The notes under the pieces: model-generated
Database searches by the model: none
What the model was told of the DNA's origin: nothing
The model's input: the letters and a program-made list of their open reading frames with translations, nothing else
Part shown: positions 35,441 through 43,884 of the stretch, in pieces
Position numbering within the stretch: the first letter of the stretch is position 1
Layout: each line of letters begins with the position of its first letter
Translations under genes and position numbers: made by a program
Assembly: GCA_903890485.1 (NCBI GenBank)
Contig: CAITBM010000026.1
Span: 1 to 64,000, forward strand
Source of the DNA: an uncultured Opitutaceae bacterium
GTDB taxonomy: Bacteria; Verrucomicrobiota; Verrucomicrobiia; Opitutales; Opitutaceae
DNA: 64,000 bases
Direction: 5' to 3'

Positions 35441-36253
35441 ATGTTCGTCCACCTGTTGCACGTGCCACGGGCGCCCGTTTCCCATTTTGTGGAAAACATG
35501 TGGCTTGTCCGGGGCCAGGTGACGAATCCGGTCAGGCAGATGCTGCTGCCCGACGGTGCGCTGGTCGTGATTTTCAATCTCGGTGAGCCGCAGAAGCTTT
35601 GCGAGCGGTCCGACTTACGGCGGCACGCGATATTTCGGGCGAGTTGGGTCTCGGGTCTGCAGCCGCAGGCCATTGTGATCGAGCAGGCGGGGAGTTACCA
35701 CTTGGCCGGCATCCGTTTCCGACCAGGCGGAGCTTCCCCGCTGTTTCGTTTTTCAATTGCTGAGCTGACCGGCCGGGTGGTGGAATTGGAGGACATCTGG
35801 GGCCGCGAGGCTTCAACAGTGCGCCAACAACTGGGTTCCGCAGTCGACGAGCGGGCGCGGTTGGTCTGTCTCGAAGAATGGCTGGCTCGGCGGGTGAAGG
35901 CAGGGGCCGCACCGGACCCGCGAATTGGCTTTGCAGCCCGGATGTTGCAAAGCGGTGGAATGGGAGTTGGCCGGCTCGCCAAGGAGACGAACCTCAGCCA
36001 CAAGCACTTTGTTCACGAGTTTCAACGCCAGGTCGGATTTACCCCCAAATATTTCGGCCGGGTCCAGCGGCTACAGCGCACGATTGCCCTGGTCGGCCAA
36101 CGGAGCCGGGTCGACTGGCCGCAGGTAGCTCTCACAGGCGGATTCTACGACCAGGCCCACCTGATCAACGAACTTCGCCGCCTGATAGGCATTTCGCCCA
36201 CCGAATACCTCGCGCGCCGGTCCCCCTATCCCGGCTACCTGAACGTGGCGTGA
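35441..36253 (+). CDS. AraC-family transcriptional regulator
   Basis: 270 residues from ATG 35441, preceded by a GAGAAAG ribosome-binding-like stretch. The N-terminal part is a cupin-like sensing domain of the DUF6597 type ('ENMWLVRG', 'LLPDGALVVIFNLGEPQ', 'LAGIRFRPGGASPLF'). The C-terminal part holds two helix-turn-helices: 'GVGRLAKETNLSHKHFVHEF' and 'VALTGGFYDQAHLINELRRL', with 'GISPTEYLARR' closing. The arrangement matches AraC regulators that often sit next to the gene of a small enzyme or secreted protein they control; here a secreted protein follows at 36533. The target is not identified. It is not adjacent to araBAD, so it is probably not the arabinose regulator. Confidence 0.88.
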   Translation: MFVHLLHVPRAPVSHFVENMWLVRGQVTNPVRQMLLPDGALVVIFNLGEPQKLCERSDLRRHAIFRASWVSGLQPQAIVIEQAGSYHLAGIRFRPGGASPLFRFSIAELTGRVVELEDIWGREASTVRQQLGSAVDERARLVCLEEWLARRVKAGAAPDPRIGFAARMLQSGGMGVGRLAKETNLSHKHFVHEFQRQVGFTPKYFGRVQRLQRTIALVGQRSRVDWPQVALTGGFYDQAHLINELRRLIGISPTEYLARRSPYPGYLNVA

Positions 36254-36302
36254 CCGTGCTTCGAGGTAAGATTTTTCCAATACGGTTTTGCGCCCTTGGT
36301 GT

Positions 36303-36536
36303 ATGCTTGGGATCACTCTGTTAACCATGCTCACACAGCTTTACCCTCTTGTGCCCGGCGTCGCGAGGTTGGAGCTGGTCAGATTGTGGAATCCCCGGAT
36401 CCCGGACGAGGTCCTGGCCTTTCGGGTGTCCGCGAACGCTCGCCCGCCCGCTGAGGTCCGTTGGGGCGCCGTCGTACTGGCCCACGTGCTGAAGGTGGAA
36501 CAACGTCCGCTCTCTAGCCCAGAAACCTCTATATGA
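36303..36536 (+). CDS. Possible small hypothetical protein
   Basis: A 77-residue frame from ATG 36303 ending in TGA at 36534-36536, where it overlaps the ATG of the next gene (ATGA). Codon usage is high-GC in its second half ('EVLAFRVSANARPPAEVRW'), but there is no recognised domain, and the first half shows a hydrophobic stretch ('LGITLLTMLTQL'). It might be a real small gene coupled to the secreted protein or chance open frame in a 279-base gap after the AraC gene. Confidence 0.25.
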   Translation: MLGITLLTMLTQLYPLVPGVARLELVRLWNPRIPDEVLAFRVSANARPPAEVRWGAVVLAHVLKVEQRPLSSPETSI

Positions 36537-37054
36537 AAAAACTGCTCCTCTTCACCGTCCCTTTCCTCGTTGTCACCTTGCATGCCGCTGAAGGGAAACC
36601 TCCAGCGACCGAATCTCCGTTGGCCCCGCTTTCTTTTCTGGTGGACGGTGTTTGGGTGGGCGACGTGCCAGTGCCGAAAGACCAGCCGCCCCTGAAACTT
36701 GAGGCTCGGTTCGCTTGGACCGAGAACAAGCAGGGCGTGCGATTCGAATCAGCGTTTGTCCGCGGGGAAAAACGCGCGCCTTACACGAACGGCCTGTATG
36801 CGTGGGACGGAGCCAAGGCGAAGCTGGTGATCTTCTACGTGAACAATGACGGTGACCTAACGGAAGGAGCGATCACCCAGGAAAAAGGGGCGCTCTTGAA
36901 CAACCTCACGGTGACCGAGTCGAGCGGCAAGTCCTACCCCGTGCTCGTACGCCTGACGAGAGCCGGTGACGATGTGTTCACAAACGAGATCTTCCTGCAG
37001 AAGGACGGGACTTGGGCGCCGTTTGTAACGGTGCGCTACGAGCGGCGAAAGTGA
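36533..37054 (+). CDS. Secreted hypothetical protein (DUF1579-like or heme-binding-type beta-barrel, unassigned)
   Basis: 173 residues with a clear signal peptide (MKKLLLFTVPFLVVTLHA, then AEG). The mature protein has regularly spaced beta strands with 'LSFLVDGVWVGDVPVP', 'LEARFAWTENKQGVRFESAF', 'TNGLYAWDGAKAKLVIFYVN' and 'FTNEIFLQKDGTWAPFVTVRYE'. This layout resembles small lipocalin-like barrels that often accompany AraC-type regulators. I do not recognise a defined family. It lies 279 bases after the AraC regulator and converges on the RNase G gene. Confidence 0.65.
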   Translation: MKKLLLFTVPFLVVTLHAAEGKPPATESPLAPLSFLVDGVWVGDVPVPKDQPPLKLEARFAWTENKQGVRFESAFVRGEKRAPYTNGLYAWDGAKAKLVIFYVNNDGDLTEGAITQEKGALLNNLTVTESSGKSYPVLVRLTRAGDDVFTNEIFLQKDGTWAPFVTVRYERRK

Positions 37055-37082
37055 AGGGCGATAGGCTGGCCTCGTCATCAAG

Positions 37083-37113
37083 CTGTTGGGGTCAGTGGAA
37101 ACTGCCCCAACAG
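37083..37113. terminator. Strong hairpin between convergent genes
   Basis: A perfect 9-base stem pairs CTGTTGGGG (37083-37091) with CCCCAACAG (37105-37113). A second 4-base stem inside it (CAGT/ACTG around GGAA) extends the hairpin. It lies between the secreted-protein gene and the convergent RNase G gene and would fold on either strand, so it may act as a bidirectional transcription end. There is no T tract on the plus side. Confidence 0.5.
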
Positions 37114-37149
37114 GCACCAGGTTCGCCCTTCTGTCGGGATATAACCGCT

Positions 37150-37176
37150 CTTCCCCTTAACCGGCTAATGGGGAAG
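37150..37176. terminator. Second hairpin between convergent genes
   Basis: CTTCCCC at 37150-37156 pairs with GGGGAAG at 37170-37176 around a 13-base loop whose ends (TTA/TAA) can also pair. It is about 40 bases from the end of the RNase G gene on the minus strand, a plausible position for its transcript end. No strong U tract is present. Confidence 0.35.
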
Positions 37177-37217
37177 GCTTCGAGCGGATTTATCGAGACG
37201 ATTTCGGCCTCGCAGAA

Positions 37218-38963
37218 CTAACGGTATTCCTCGCCGTTCTGGGCGTTGATGATCTTGAAGTTCTCGATGTGGTAGTTCGGGTCCGCGCGGAACGCGAGCT
37301 GCACGCCGTAGGTCTTTTCCATCCGGACCAACAGGCCGGCGTCCTCGCTCCGGAGGCGCTCGAGCACCGAGGGGTGCACGAGCACGCGCAGCGAGTAGCT
37401 CTTTCCGTCCTTGCGGGCCTGGAGCCTGCGGGCCACCGACGAGAGGCGCCTCTGGAGCTCCACAGACATCGTCGTGTCGCTTTTCACGATGCCGCGGCCC
37501 CGGCAGTACGGGCAGTCGGTGTAGAGGTTGGAGGAGAGGCTCTCCTGCTGGCGCTGGCGGGTCATCTGCATGATCCCGAGCTGGGAGATCGGCAGGATGT
37601 GGTTCTTCGCCTTGTCGCCCGCCATGAGCTCCACCATCTTCTCGTAGACGGCGTTCCGGTGGCGCCTTTCCTTCATGTCGATGAAGTCGAGGATGATCAG
37701 GCCGCCCAGGTTTCGCAGCTTGATCTGGCGCGCTGCCTCCTGTGCGGCCTCCAGGTTGACCGCATAGAGCGTGTTCTTCTCCTCGCCGGAGCGGTTCTTG
37801 TGCGAGCCCGTGTTCACGTCGATCGCGATCAGGGCCTCGGTCTCGTCGATCACGATCTCGCCGCCGGAGGGCAGCGGCACCTTGCGCTGGCCGGTCTGCT
37901 CGATCTGCCGCTCGATGTTGAAGCGCTCGAAGATCGGGATGCTGTCGGTGTAGAAGGCGATCTTCGAGCGCGAGCGCTTCGAGATCAGCCCCACAAGGTC
38001 ATGGGTCCGGTCGTAGTCGGCCTTGTTGTCGATCAGGACCCTGTCCACGTCCTCCGTCAGGAAGTCGCGCACGGTGCGCTCCACCAGATCTGGCTCCATG
38101 TAGAGGTTACAGGGGGAGCGGTCGGACTGCATCTTGCGCGTGATCTCCTCCCACTTCTTCAGGAGGAGGTGCAGGTCGCGGACAAAGTACCTGGGCTTCT
38201 TGCCCTCGCCGGCCGTGCGCACGATGACCCCCATGCCCTCGGGGATCGTGAGCTCGTTGATCAGCTGCTTCAGGCGCTTGCGCTCCTGGATGTCCTCGAT
38301 CTTGCGCGAAATTCCGCAGCCGTCGCTGTAGGGCGTGAGGATCAGGTAGCGCCCGGGGATCGAGAGGTTCGTCGTCGTGCGGGGTCCCTTGGTGCCGATC
38401 GGCCCCTTGGTGACCTGGATCACGATGTCGGAGCCCGGGGGGTAGAGGCCCGGGATGTCCTTCACGGTAACCTCGCCCTTCGGGGCGCTGTCCCGTTTCT
38501 TGTTCACGCGTACGACCTCGACCGAGGAGTCGGCGGCGGCGGGAAGCATGTCCCAGTAGTGCAGGAAGGCGTTCTTCGCGTAGCCGATGTCCACAAACGC
38601 GGCCTTCAGGCCCGGGTCCAGGTTCTTGATGCGGCCCTTGTAGATGCCTCCGACCATGCGGTCGTCGGACTCGCGCTCGATCTCGTACTTCTCGAGGCGG
38701 CCGTCCACCAGGAGGGCGACGCGCTTCTCCAGGGGCTCCGAATTGATGATGAGTTCGCGGTACGAACCCTTCTCCTTCTTGAATGCTGCCAGGATCTTCT
38801 GCAGGAGCGGCCTCTGCTGGGCGCGCTCCGCGGCTCCGGCCTTTAGCTCGTTGGGGCTAACCGAGGCGACTTCGCGCTGGATCGGGGGGCTCGAAAGCTC
38901 GGAATCATACTTCTGGGCGACGTCCGGGTTGGCGTCGGCGTTGGGCTGGGATGTTTCGCTCAT
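37218..38963 (-). CDS. rng: Ribonuclease G/E family endoribonuclease
   Basis: 581 residues. An extra N-terminal stretch of about 60 residues of low complexity precedes the Rne/Rng catalytic core: '[21 protein letters not shown]', the S1 domain ('[32 protein letters not shown]') with an insertion, the DNase I-like site with aspartates in '[14 protein letters not shown]' and '[15 protein letters not shown]', and the zinc-link 'CPYCRGRG'. It lacks the long C-terminal degradosome scaffold of RNase E, so it is RNase G-like. It cleaves single-stranded AU-rich RNA in rRNA maturation and mRNA decay. It follows rodA by 99 bases, as rng does in many mre/rod operons. Confidence 0.93.
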   Translation of the reverse strand: MSETSQPNADANPDVAQKYDSELSSPPIQREVASVSPNELKAGAAERAQQRPLLQKILAAFKKEKGSYRELIINSEPLEKRVALLVDGRLEKYEIERESDDRMVGGIYKGRIKNLDPGLKAAFVDIGYAKNAFLHYWDMLPAAADSSVEVVRVNKKRDSAPKGEVTVKDIPGLYPPGSDIVIQVTKGPIGTKGPRTTTNLSIPGRYLILTPYSDGCGISRKIEDIQERKRLKQLINELTIPEGMGVIVRTAGEGKKPRYFVRDLHLLLKKWEEITRKMQSDRSPCNLYMEPDLVERTVRDFLTEDVDRVLIDNKADYDRTHDLVGLISKRSRSKIAFYTDSIPIFERFNIERQIEQTGQRKVPLPSGGEIVIDETEALIAIDVNTGSHKNRSGEEKNTLYAVNLEAAQEAARQIKLRNLGGLIILDFIDMKERRHRNAVYEKMVELMAGDKAKNHILPISQLGIMQMTRQRQQESLSSNLYTDCPYCRGRGIVKSDTTMSVELQRRLSSVARRLQARKDGKSYSLRVLVHPSVLERLRSEDAGLLVRMEKTYGVQLAFRADPNYHIENFKIINAQNGEEYR

Positions 38964-39062
38964 TGGGGCCTCTGTCTTGGTTGGTATCGGGGCCTCCTCG
39001 GGCGCGGGTTGCGGCGCAGGAAATTCCGGCAGAACGGTCGTTATCGCGGGTCGGACGCATGG

Positions 39063-40292
39063 TTATGCGAAATCCTTCCGGAAGCGATAGACGCTCTGGA
39101 CCAGTCCTTGCAACAAGCAGCAACTGAGCACGAAGGTGCCACCGTAGCTTATAAAGGGAAGCGGTATGCCCGTTATGGGCACGAGCCCGATGGTCATGGC
39201 GATGTTAACGAACACATGCACCATGAACAGCACGGTCACGCCTAAGGCGAGGAGCGTGCCGAACCGGTCCCGTGAGAGACCGGCGATGCGGATGCCGTTG
39301 AACAGCAACAGACCAAACAGGCTGAGAACCGTAATGCTTCCCAGAAATCCTTTTTCCTCGGCGATGACCGAGAAGATAAAATCATTGTGCGCCACCGACC
39401 TCGGCAGGTAGCCGAGCCGGGCCTGCGTTCCTTCGGTCCAGCCCTTGCCGGAGAGGCCGCCGCTGCCGACCGAGATGAGCGACTGGCGCTGGTTCCAGCC
39501 GATCCCCATGGGGTCGATCTTGTCCGGATCGATGAACGAAAGGATGCGGTTGCGCTGGTAGTCGTGGAGCGGCACCCAGCTGTGCTTCTCATAGAGCCCG
39601 CGGTCGGCCTGGAGCGAGTACCCATGGGACTCCATGAAGTCCATGTAACGCCATGTGTCCCAAGCAACTAGGCCTGTCAGGAGGAGGAACGCCGCCAGAG
39701 CTCCGGCGAAGAAACGCCCGGAGAGCCGCGAAACGTAGAGCATGGAAAACACCATCGGCGGAAGAACAATCGCGGACTTCAAGTCCGGTTGTTTCAGAAT
39801 CAAGAGCATGGGGGTACCCACGGCAAGGGCCAATTTCCCGAGGACCCCAAGGGACTGCTTCACTGTTCCTATCTCGCTGCGTACCAGCAAGCTGGCTGTT
39901 ATTAGGAGGACCGCCACGATCGCCAGATCCGACGGCTGGAATGACACCGGCCCCAGCTTTATCCACCGCTTGGAGCCGTACACCTCGCTGCCGATCCCAG
40001 GCACGAGGACAAGGACAAGGGGAATGAGGCAAAACGCGTAGATCCAATGGGCTACGCCAAGCCAGAACTGGTAGTCGATCAGGGAAACGGTGACATAGAC
40101 CGCGGCCCCAAGGAGAAGCCAGACCATCTGGACCCACCAGCCGTGGCCCTGGACCGGGAGCTGGGCGGAGTAGATGAAGGCGATCCCGAAGGTCCCCAAG
40201 CCCGCCATTGCAATCGGCGACCAGTGATCCCACCGTTCGCGGGTGGATGTATTAAAAAGACTGAAGGAATCGACAGGTAAGCGTAAGTTCAC
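39063..40292 (-). CDS. rodA: Rod-shape-determining peptidoglycan polymerase RodA
   Basis: 409 residues with about 10 transmembrane helices, a SEDS-family glycosyltransferase. Signatures: 'GSEVYGSKRWIKLGPVSFQPSDLA' (the family 'R-W-I-x-L-G...Q-P-S' motif), 'ILKQPDLKSAIVLPP', the catalytic aspartate region 'HNDFIFSVIAEEKGFLG', and 'GLVPITGIPLPFISYGGTF' near the end. It polymerises glycan strands during lateral wall growth with a class B PBP, which is not in this window. The start is GTG 40292. The gene is followed by rng on the same strand. Confidence 0.95.
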   Translation of the reverse strand: MNLRLPVDSFSLFNTSTRERWDHWSPIAMAGLGTFGIAFIYSAQLPVQGHGWWVQMVWLLLGAAVYVTVSLIDYQFWLGVAHWIYAFCLIPLVLVLVPGIGSEVYGSKRWIKLGPVSFQPSDLAIVAVLLITASLLVRSEIGTVKQSLGVLGKLALAVGTPMLLILKQPDLKSAIVLPPMVFSMLYVSRLSGRFFAGALAAFLLLTGLVAWDTWRYMDFMESHGYSLQADRGLYEKHSWVPLHDYQRNRILSFIDPDKIDPMGIGWNQRQSLISVGSGGLSGKGWTEGTQARLGYLPRSVAHNDFIFSVIAEEKGFLGSITVLSLFGLLLFNGIRIAGLSRDRFGTLLALGVTVLFMVHVFVNIAMTIGLVPITGIPLPFISYGGTFVLSCCLLQGLVQSVYRFRKDFA

Positions 40293-40390
40293 CGGGCAAC
40301 CGATTCAGAACCCAACGAAGCACCGTTTGCAACTGGCCATTCGCCCGACGCAGTCGAACTACAACGCTTTTCGGGTAAAGCCGGGTCGCT

Positions 40391-40406
40391 AGGCCCCTAG
40401 GGGCCT
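40391..40406. repeat. Perfect 16-base palindrome over the O-antigen ligase stop
   Basis: AGGCCCCTAGGGGCCT is a perfect palindrome and contains the stop codon of the truncated ligase gene (CTA at 40397-40399, read as TAG on the minus strand). It could act as a small transcription end or protein-binding site upstream of rodA. A chance origin cannot be excluded. Confidence 0.4.
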
Positions 40407-40948
40407 TCCTGGGCGCTGGAGCTGGCAAGGCCGGCCGCGGACCAGAAGACGAGGGCGGCCATGGGGGACTCAAGGACCACGCCCACGCAGGCGCTGATCC
40501 AGTACACGCAGACGATGCACGCGAGCCCGATTCCGTCGGGTTCCCCCTTCCTGAAGAGGCGCCATACCATGCGCGCGAGCCCCGCCGAGACCGTCAACCA
40601 GGCAAAGAGGCCGACAAAGCCCGTCCTGCCGAACAGGGTAACGATAAGGCTGTGCGGGCTTCGGGCGGCAAACGACTCGTCCGTCAACAGGTCGTAGTCG
40701 GCTAGAAAGCGGGAGGCCAGGTCGCTGCCGAAGCCCAATCCAAAGACGGGGTTCTTCTCCAGGGTCTCCCCGATCACGTCCCGCCACCAGATGGTTCGGA
40801 ATCGGTTGTTGTCCCCGGGGTCGCCGCTGTCGCCGTTGATGTAGGATCCCTTTCCGGCAGGGTCGAATATGGACACGGCATGCTCGAAGGCGGAGTAGGG
40901 GGCGGAGGTCTTCAGGTCCTTGCCGGTGATGGCATACCTGCAACGGTG
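40397..40948 (-). pseudogene. O-antigen ligase (Wzy/WaaL family), C-terminal fragment
   Basis: The minus-strand frame reads about 183 residues starting around 'YAITGKDLKTSAPYSAFEHA'. It contains the C-terminal ligase pattern: 'NRFRTIWWRDVIGETLEKNP', the conserved 'VFGLGFGSD', the 'RSPHSLIVTLFGRTGFVGL' segment with the key histidine, and two transmembrane helices. Full proteins run over 400 residues with about ten helices; here an in-frame stop at 40949-40951 replaces the preceding helices, and no other frame upstream continues the family. It is therefore a 5'-truncated remnant. A GTG at 40876 could start a shorter product, but it could not function as a ligase. Confidence 0.75.
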
Positions 40949-40951
40949 CTA

Positions 40952-41342
40952 AGAATAGATAGGGAAATAATGACGCAAAAGGGAGGTCTTCGCGTCCCTT
41001 GTTTGGTGGCATATTATTTTGTATCGAGCGATTCCGTGGTGGCAACGAATTGGGAGCGCATGGTCCACGACGGATGGAATAGGGTATTCCATGGACAAGC
41101 CGACCGTTGGGCCTATGTGCTTCTGCAAACTGGAGCTCAGGATGGCGATAATTCAGCTATCAATCGTATCCAAGGAGTGTTGGATGCAACGGTTCCGGTT
41201 TTCCAAAAACCGGCCCCAAATTTCGCAGCTACCCTGAAGCATGAAGATCGTACCTCCCAGGATGATTTCATTCACTGATCCCCATCTCGGACCCCACAGG
41301 AATCGCAATGGAAATGACCAGTTAGGGAGGGATTGTTGAGCC
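40952..41342. other. Intergenic stretch without recognisable gene
   Basis: About 390 bases of visibly lower GC content than the surroundings, between two gene remnants. Short open frames occur on both strands (for example plus 40880-41278 and minus 41153-41434) but none shows a signal peptide, a domain or the codon usage of this genome. It is best read as decayed or foreign DNA from a former surface-polysaccharide cluster. Confidence 0.5.
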
Positions 41343-42141
41343 GTGAACATCAGCTCGCGAAACACCGTCTTGATCCTGGGCGGCCTCGGCTTGTGGGCCA
41401 TCGCCGCGTGGATAAACCTATATTGGTTCAGCATTCCGTGGATGGATACGTGGTGCTACCTGTACCGGCCATGTCATCTGGACCGTGGGTCTAGTCGCCT
41501 CGGCATTTTATTTGTCGCAGGTTGTGCGCCGCACGCAACGGGCGGATCGCGTGACTTTCTATGGAGCCTCTATCGTCTGCATCTGTTTCGTGGTGCAGCA
41601 GAAGTTCCACAACGTTCTTTATATTAGCGTCTATTTCCCTGCTGTTTGTGTACTGGTTTCGTTATTCCTGTTCCAGACGATTGATAAGGCTAGCCCATCG
41701 CATTTGGCCGGACGTTTGAGGGTTTTAGTGGTCGTGTTCATCGGACTGCACGGTCTTTTCTGGGGAACCCGTACCTACAGTTGGATAAAATGCGGAATGC
41801 CCAATGTTCGGAAAGAGATTCTTGAGATAACCAATACCCTGCCCAGCGCGCGCCGTATTCTAGTTCCCGTAGTTTTTTGGGAGTCTGCGATTGGACGCCC
41901 CACCGCTTTTGCCATGAACACTCTTCCGAATACTGCTTCAAACCAGAGACGTACGGCATACGAGGCCTCGGTTTATGCTGATTTGATTAAAGGGGATTTG
42001 GTCGTGTTCGACCGGTTTCAGCCCTATCAGCCCCTATATCCACTGCCCCATGATTCGTGGATTTTGCTGAAGTCCTATAAACATATCCTGCCGGGTCGGC
42101 ATCAATGGGGTTATGACCTAACAGTCTGGCAGAAAATATGA
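41343..42141 (+). pseudogene. Polytopic membrane protein (glycosyltransferase 39-like), internally deleted and frameshifted
   Basis: Frame 1 part: ATG 41343 opens an N-terminus 'MNISSRNTVLILGGLGLWAI' with a first membrane helix, running to 'WMDTWCYL' near 41455. The C-terminal part continues in another frame from about 41464 ('GHVIWTVGLVASAFYLSQVV'), with three or four hydrophobic helices ('VTFYGASIVCICFVVQQKF', 'RLRVLVVVFIGLHGLFWG') and a soluble tail ending at 42141 ('WGYDLTVWQKI'). The two halves look like the start and end of one long membrane glycosyltransferase or mannosyltransferase, joined by a deletion of the middle and a frame change near 41455-41465. The C-terminal half has its own ATG/GTG options (GTG 41485), but would lack the catalytic loop. 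Confidence 0.6.
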
Positions 42142-42158
42142 TGCGGTCGGTCTTTCAT

Positions 42159-42176
42159 TTGACTGCTTGCAGTCAA
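42159..42176. repeat. Short perfect inverted repeat upstream of rny
   Basis: TTGACTG (42159-42165) and CAGTCAA (42170-42176) are perfectly complementary around CTTG, and the pairing can extend by a few bases past a bulge. It lies about 120 bases before the RNase Y start, in the lower-GC patch. It could be an operator or a transcription end of the remnant gene. Confidence 0.35.
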
Positions 42177-42294
42177 TGGCGTCAGTCAAAGCTCAAAAAT
42201 GAAACCCATTTGCGTATTGAATCTATCGATTATCTTGGTCCGCAAAGAGTCTTGAGGTTCGTCCGTCGGGCCCCATCCTCTGAAAACCCAACAT

Positions 42295-43872
42295 TTGGCC
42301 TTAGAAACCGTAGCCGAAACCACATCAAGCCTGTCAGGCGGATTCAATGACGCGGCCTTCCCAGTCTCCCTTCTTTTGGGTGCGCTGGCGGGATTCCTCG
42401 TTGTTTGGTTCGTAACCCGTTACACGCGAAGGGCTGCGCACGAGCAGGCCAGCGAGCTGATCGAGGTGGCCCGGCGCGAGGCGGCGGTGGCTGCGGGCGA
42501 GGTGCACCAGAAGGCCGAGTCCGAGATCCAGGAGAAGCGCGCCGAGTTGAACCGCGAGTTCGACCGCCGCGAGATCGAGTCGGATGTCCGGCTCCGGGAA
42601 ATCAAGGCCCACGAGGAGTCGCTCGCCCTCCTCGACTTCCAGCTTGAGCAGCGCCAGGAGCGCCTGAACCGGGAGAATTCGGCCATCCGCTCGGCCCGGG
42701 ACGCGATCCGTGACCTTTCCAAGAACGTGCGCAAGCGCCTGGAGGGCGTGTCGCAGATGGACGGCGAGGAGGTGAGGAAGCAGCTTCGCGAGGAGGTGCT
42801 CCTGGAGTGTCAGGACGAGCTCCGGGCCCTGCGCCGCGACATGCTGGAGAAGAGCGAGCAGGAGCTCCAGACTCAGTCGCGCCGCATCCTGATCGCCTCG
42901 ATGCAGCGCCTCGCGAGCAAGCCGAACACCGACCTCACGGCCTCGCTGGTCCACCTGCCGAGCGAGGACATGAAGGGAAGGCTGATCGGGCGCGAGGGCC
43001 GCAACATCAAGTCCTTCGAGGCGGCGACCGGCGTCACGCTCCTGATCGACGAGTCCCCGCAGCTGGTCCTCCTCTCCTCCTTTGACCCGGTGCGCCGCGA
43101 GATCGCCCGCAACGCGCTGGAGGCCCTGGTGAAGGACGGGCGCATCCACCCGGCGAGCATCGAGGAGTACGTGAAGCGCGCGCAGGACGAGATCGACCTG
43201 GCGACCACCCAGGCCGGCGAGGACGCGGTCAACAAGCTGAACGTGAACGGGCTCCACCCGGAGATCATCAAGCTCCTCGGCAAGCTCCGGTACCGCTTCT
43301 CGTACAACCAGAACGTCCTCGACCATTCGGTGGAGACGGCCTTCCTCGCCTCCCTGATCGCAAGCGAGATCGGGCTGGACCCGAACCTGGCCAAGCGGGC
43401 CGGCCTCCTGCACGACATCGGCAAGGCCGTTTCCGGCGAGATGGAGGGCAGCCACGCCGGGATCGGGGCCGAGTTCATCAAGCGCCACGGGGAGACGCCG
43501 ATCGTCGTGAACGCGGTGGCGGCGCACCACGAGGAGGTGAAGCCGGAGACCATTTACGCCGGGCTCGTCATCCTTGCGGACACCATCTCGGCAACCCGGC
43601 CGGGCGCACGCGCAGAGTCGATGGAAAGCTACATCCAGCGGCTCAAGCGGCTCGAGGAGCTCGCGATGTCGATCGAGGGCGTCCAGCAGGCCTTTGCGAT
43701 CCAGGCCGGCCGCGAGATCCGGGCCGTCGTTTCGCCGCAGGGGGTGAGCGATGACCGCGCCCGCGACATCGCCAAGGAGCTGCGCACCAGGATCGAGGCC
43801 GAGCTCCAGTACCCGAGCACGATCAAGATAACGGTGATCCGGGAGTCTCGGTACACCGAGACGGCCACCTAG
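42295..43872 (+). CDS. rny: Ribonuclease Y
   Basis: 525 residues. After a short leader a single membrane anchor ('FPVSLLLGALAGFLVVWFV', about 21-40) is followed by a long coiled coil (about 45-200), a KH domain with 'GRLIGREGRNIKSFEAATG', and an HD domain with 'VLDHSVETAFLA' and 'LLHDIGKAV', then 'VAAHHEEV'. This is the full RNase Y order and length (about 520). It initiates mRNA decay at the membrane. The start is a TTG at 42295: no ATG or GTG occurs in frame before the anchor, and the upstream gene remnants leave no better choice. With RNase G and RNase P RNA also present, the window is rich in RNA processing genes. Confidence 0.94.
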   Translation: MALETVAETTSSLSGGFNDAAFPVSLLLGALAGFLVVWFVTRYTRRAAHEQASELIEVARREAAVAAGEVHQKAESEIQEKRAELNREFDRREIESDVRLREIKAHEESLALLDFQLEQRQERLNRENSAIRSARDAIRDLSKNVRKRLEGVSQMDGEEVRKQLREEVLLECQDELRALRRDMLEKSEQELQTQSRRILIASMQRLASKPNTDLTASLVHLPSEDMKGRLIGREGRNIKSFEAATGVTLLIDESPQLVLLSSFDPVRREIARNALEALVKDGRIHPASIEEYVKRAQDEIDLATTQAGEDAVNKLNVNGLHPEIIKLLGKLRYRFSYNQNVLDHSVETAFLASLIASEIGLDPNLAKRAGLLHDIGKAVSGEMEGSHAGIGAEFIKRHGETPIVVNAVAAHHEEVKPETIYAGLVILADTISATRPGARAESMESYIQRLKRLEELAMSIEGVQQAFAIQAGREIRAVVSPQGVSDDRARDIAKELRTRIEAELQYPSTIKITVIRESRYTETAT

Positions 43873-43884
43873 AGGTTTCGAACC

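Noticed and set aside
35441-36253. AraC protein as the regulator of araBAD
   Set aside because: It lies 17 kb away and its N-terminal domain is not the arabinose-binding type; its neighbour is a secreted protein.
40470-41045. Minus-strand open frame overlapping the ligase remnant in another frame
   Set aside because: It is arginine/proline-rich antiframe sequence, while the ligase frame shows family motifs.
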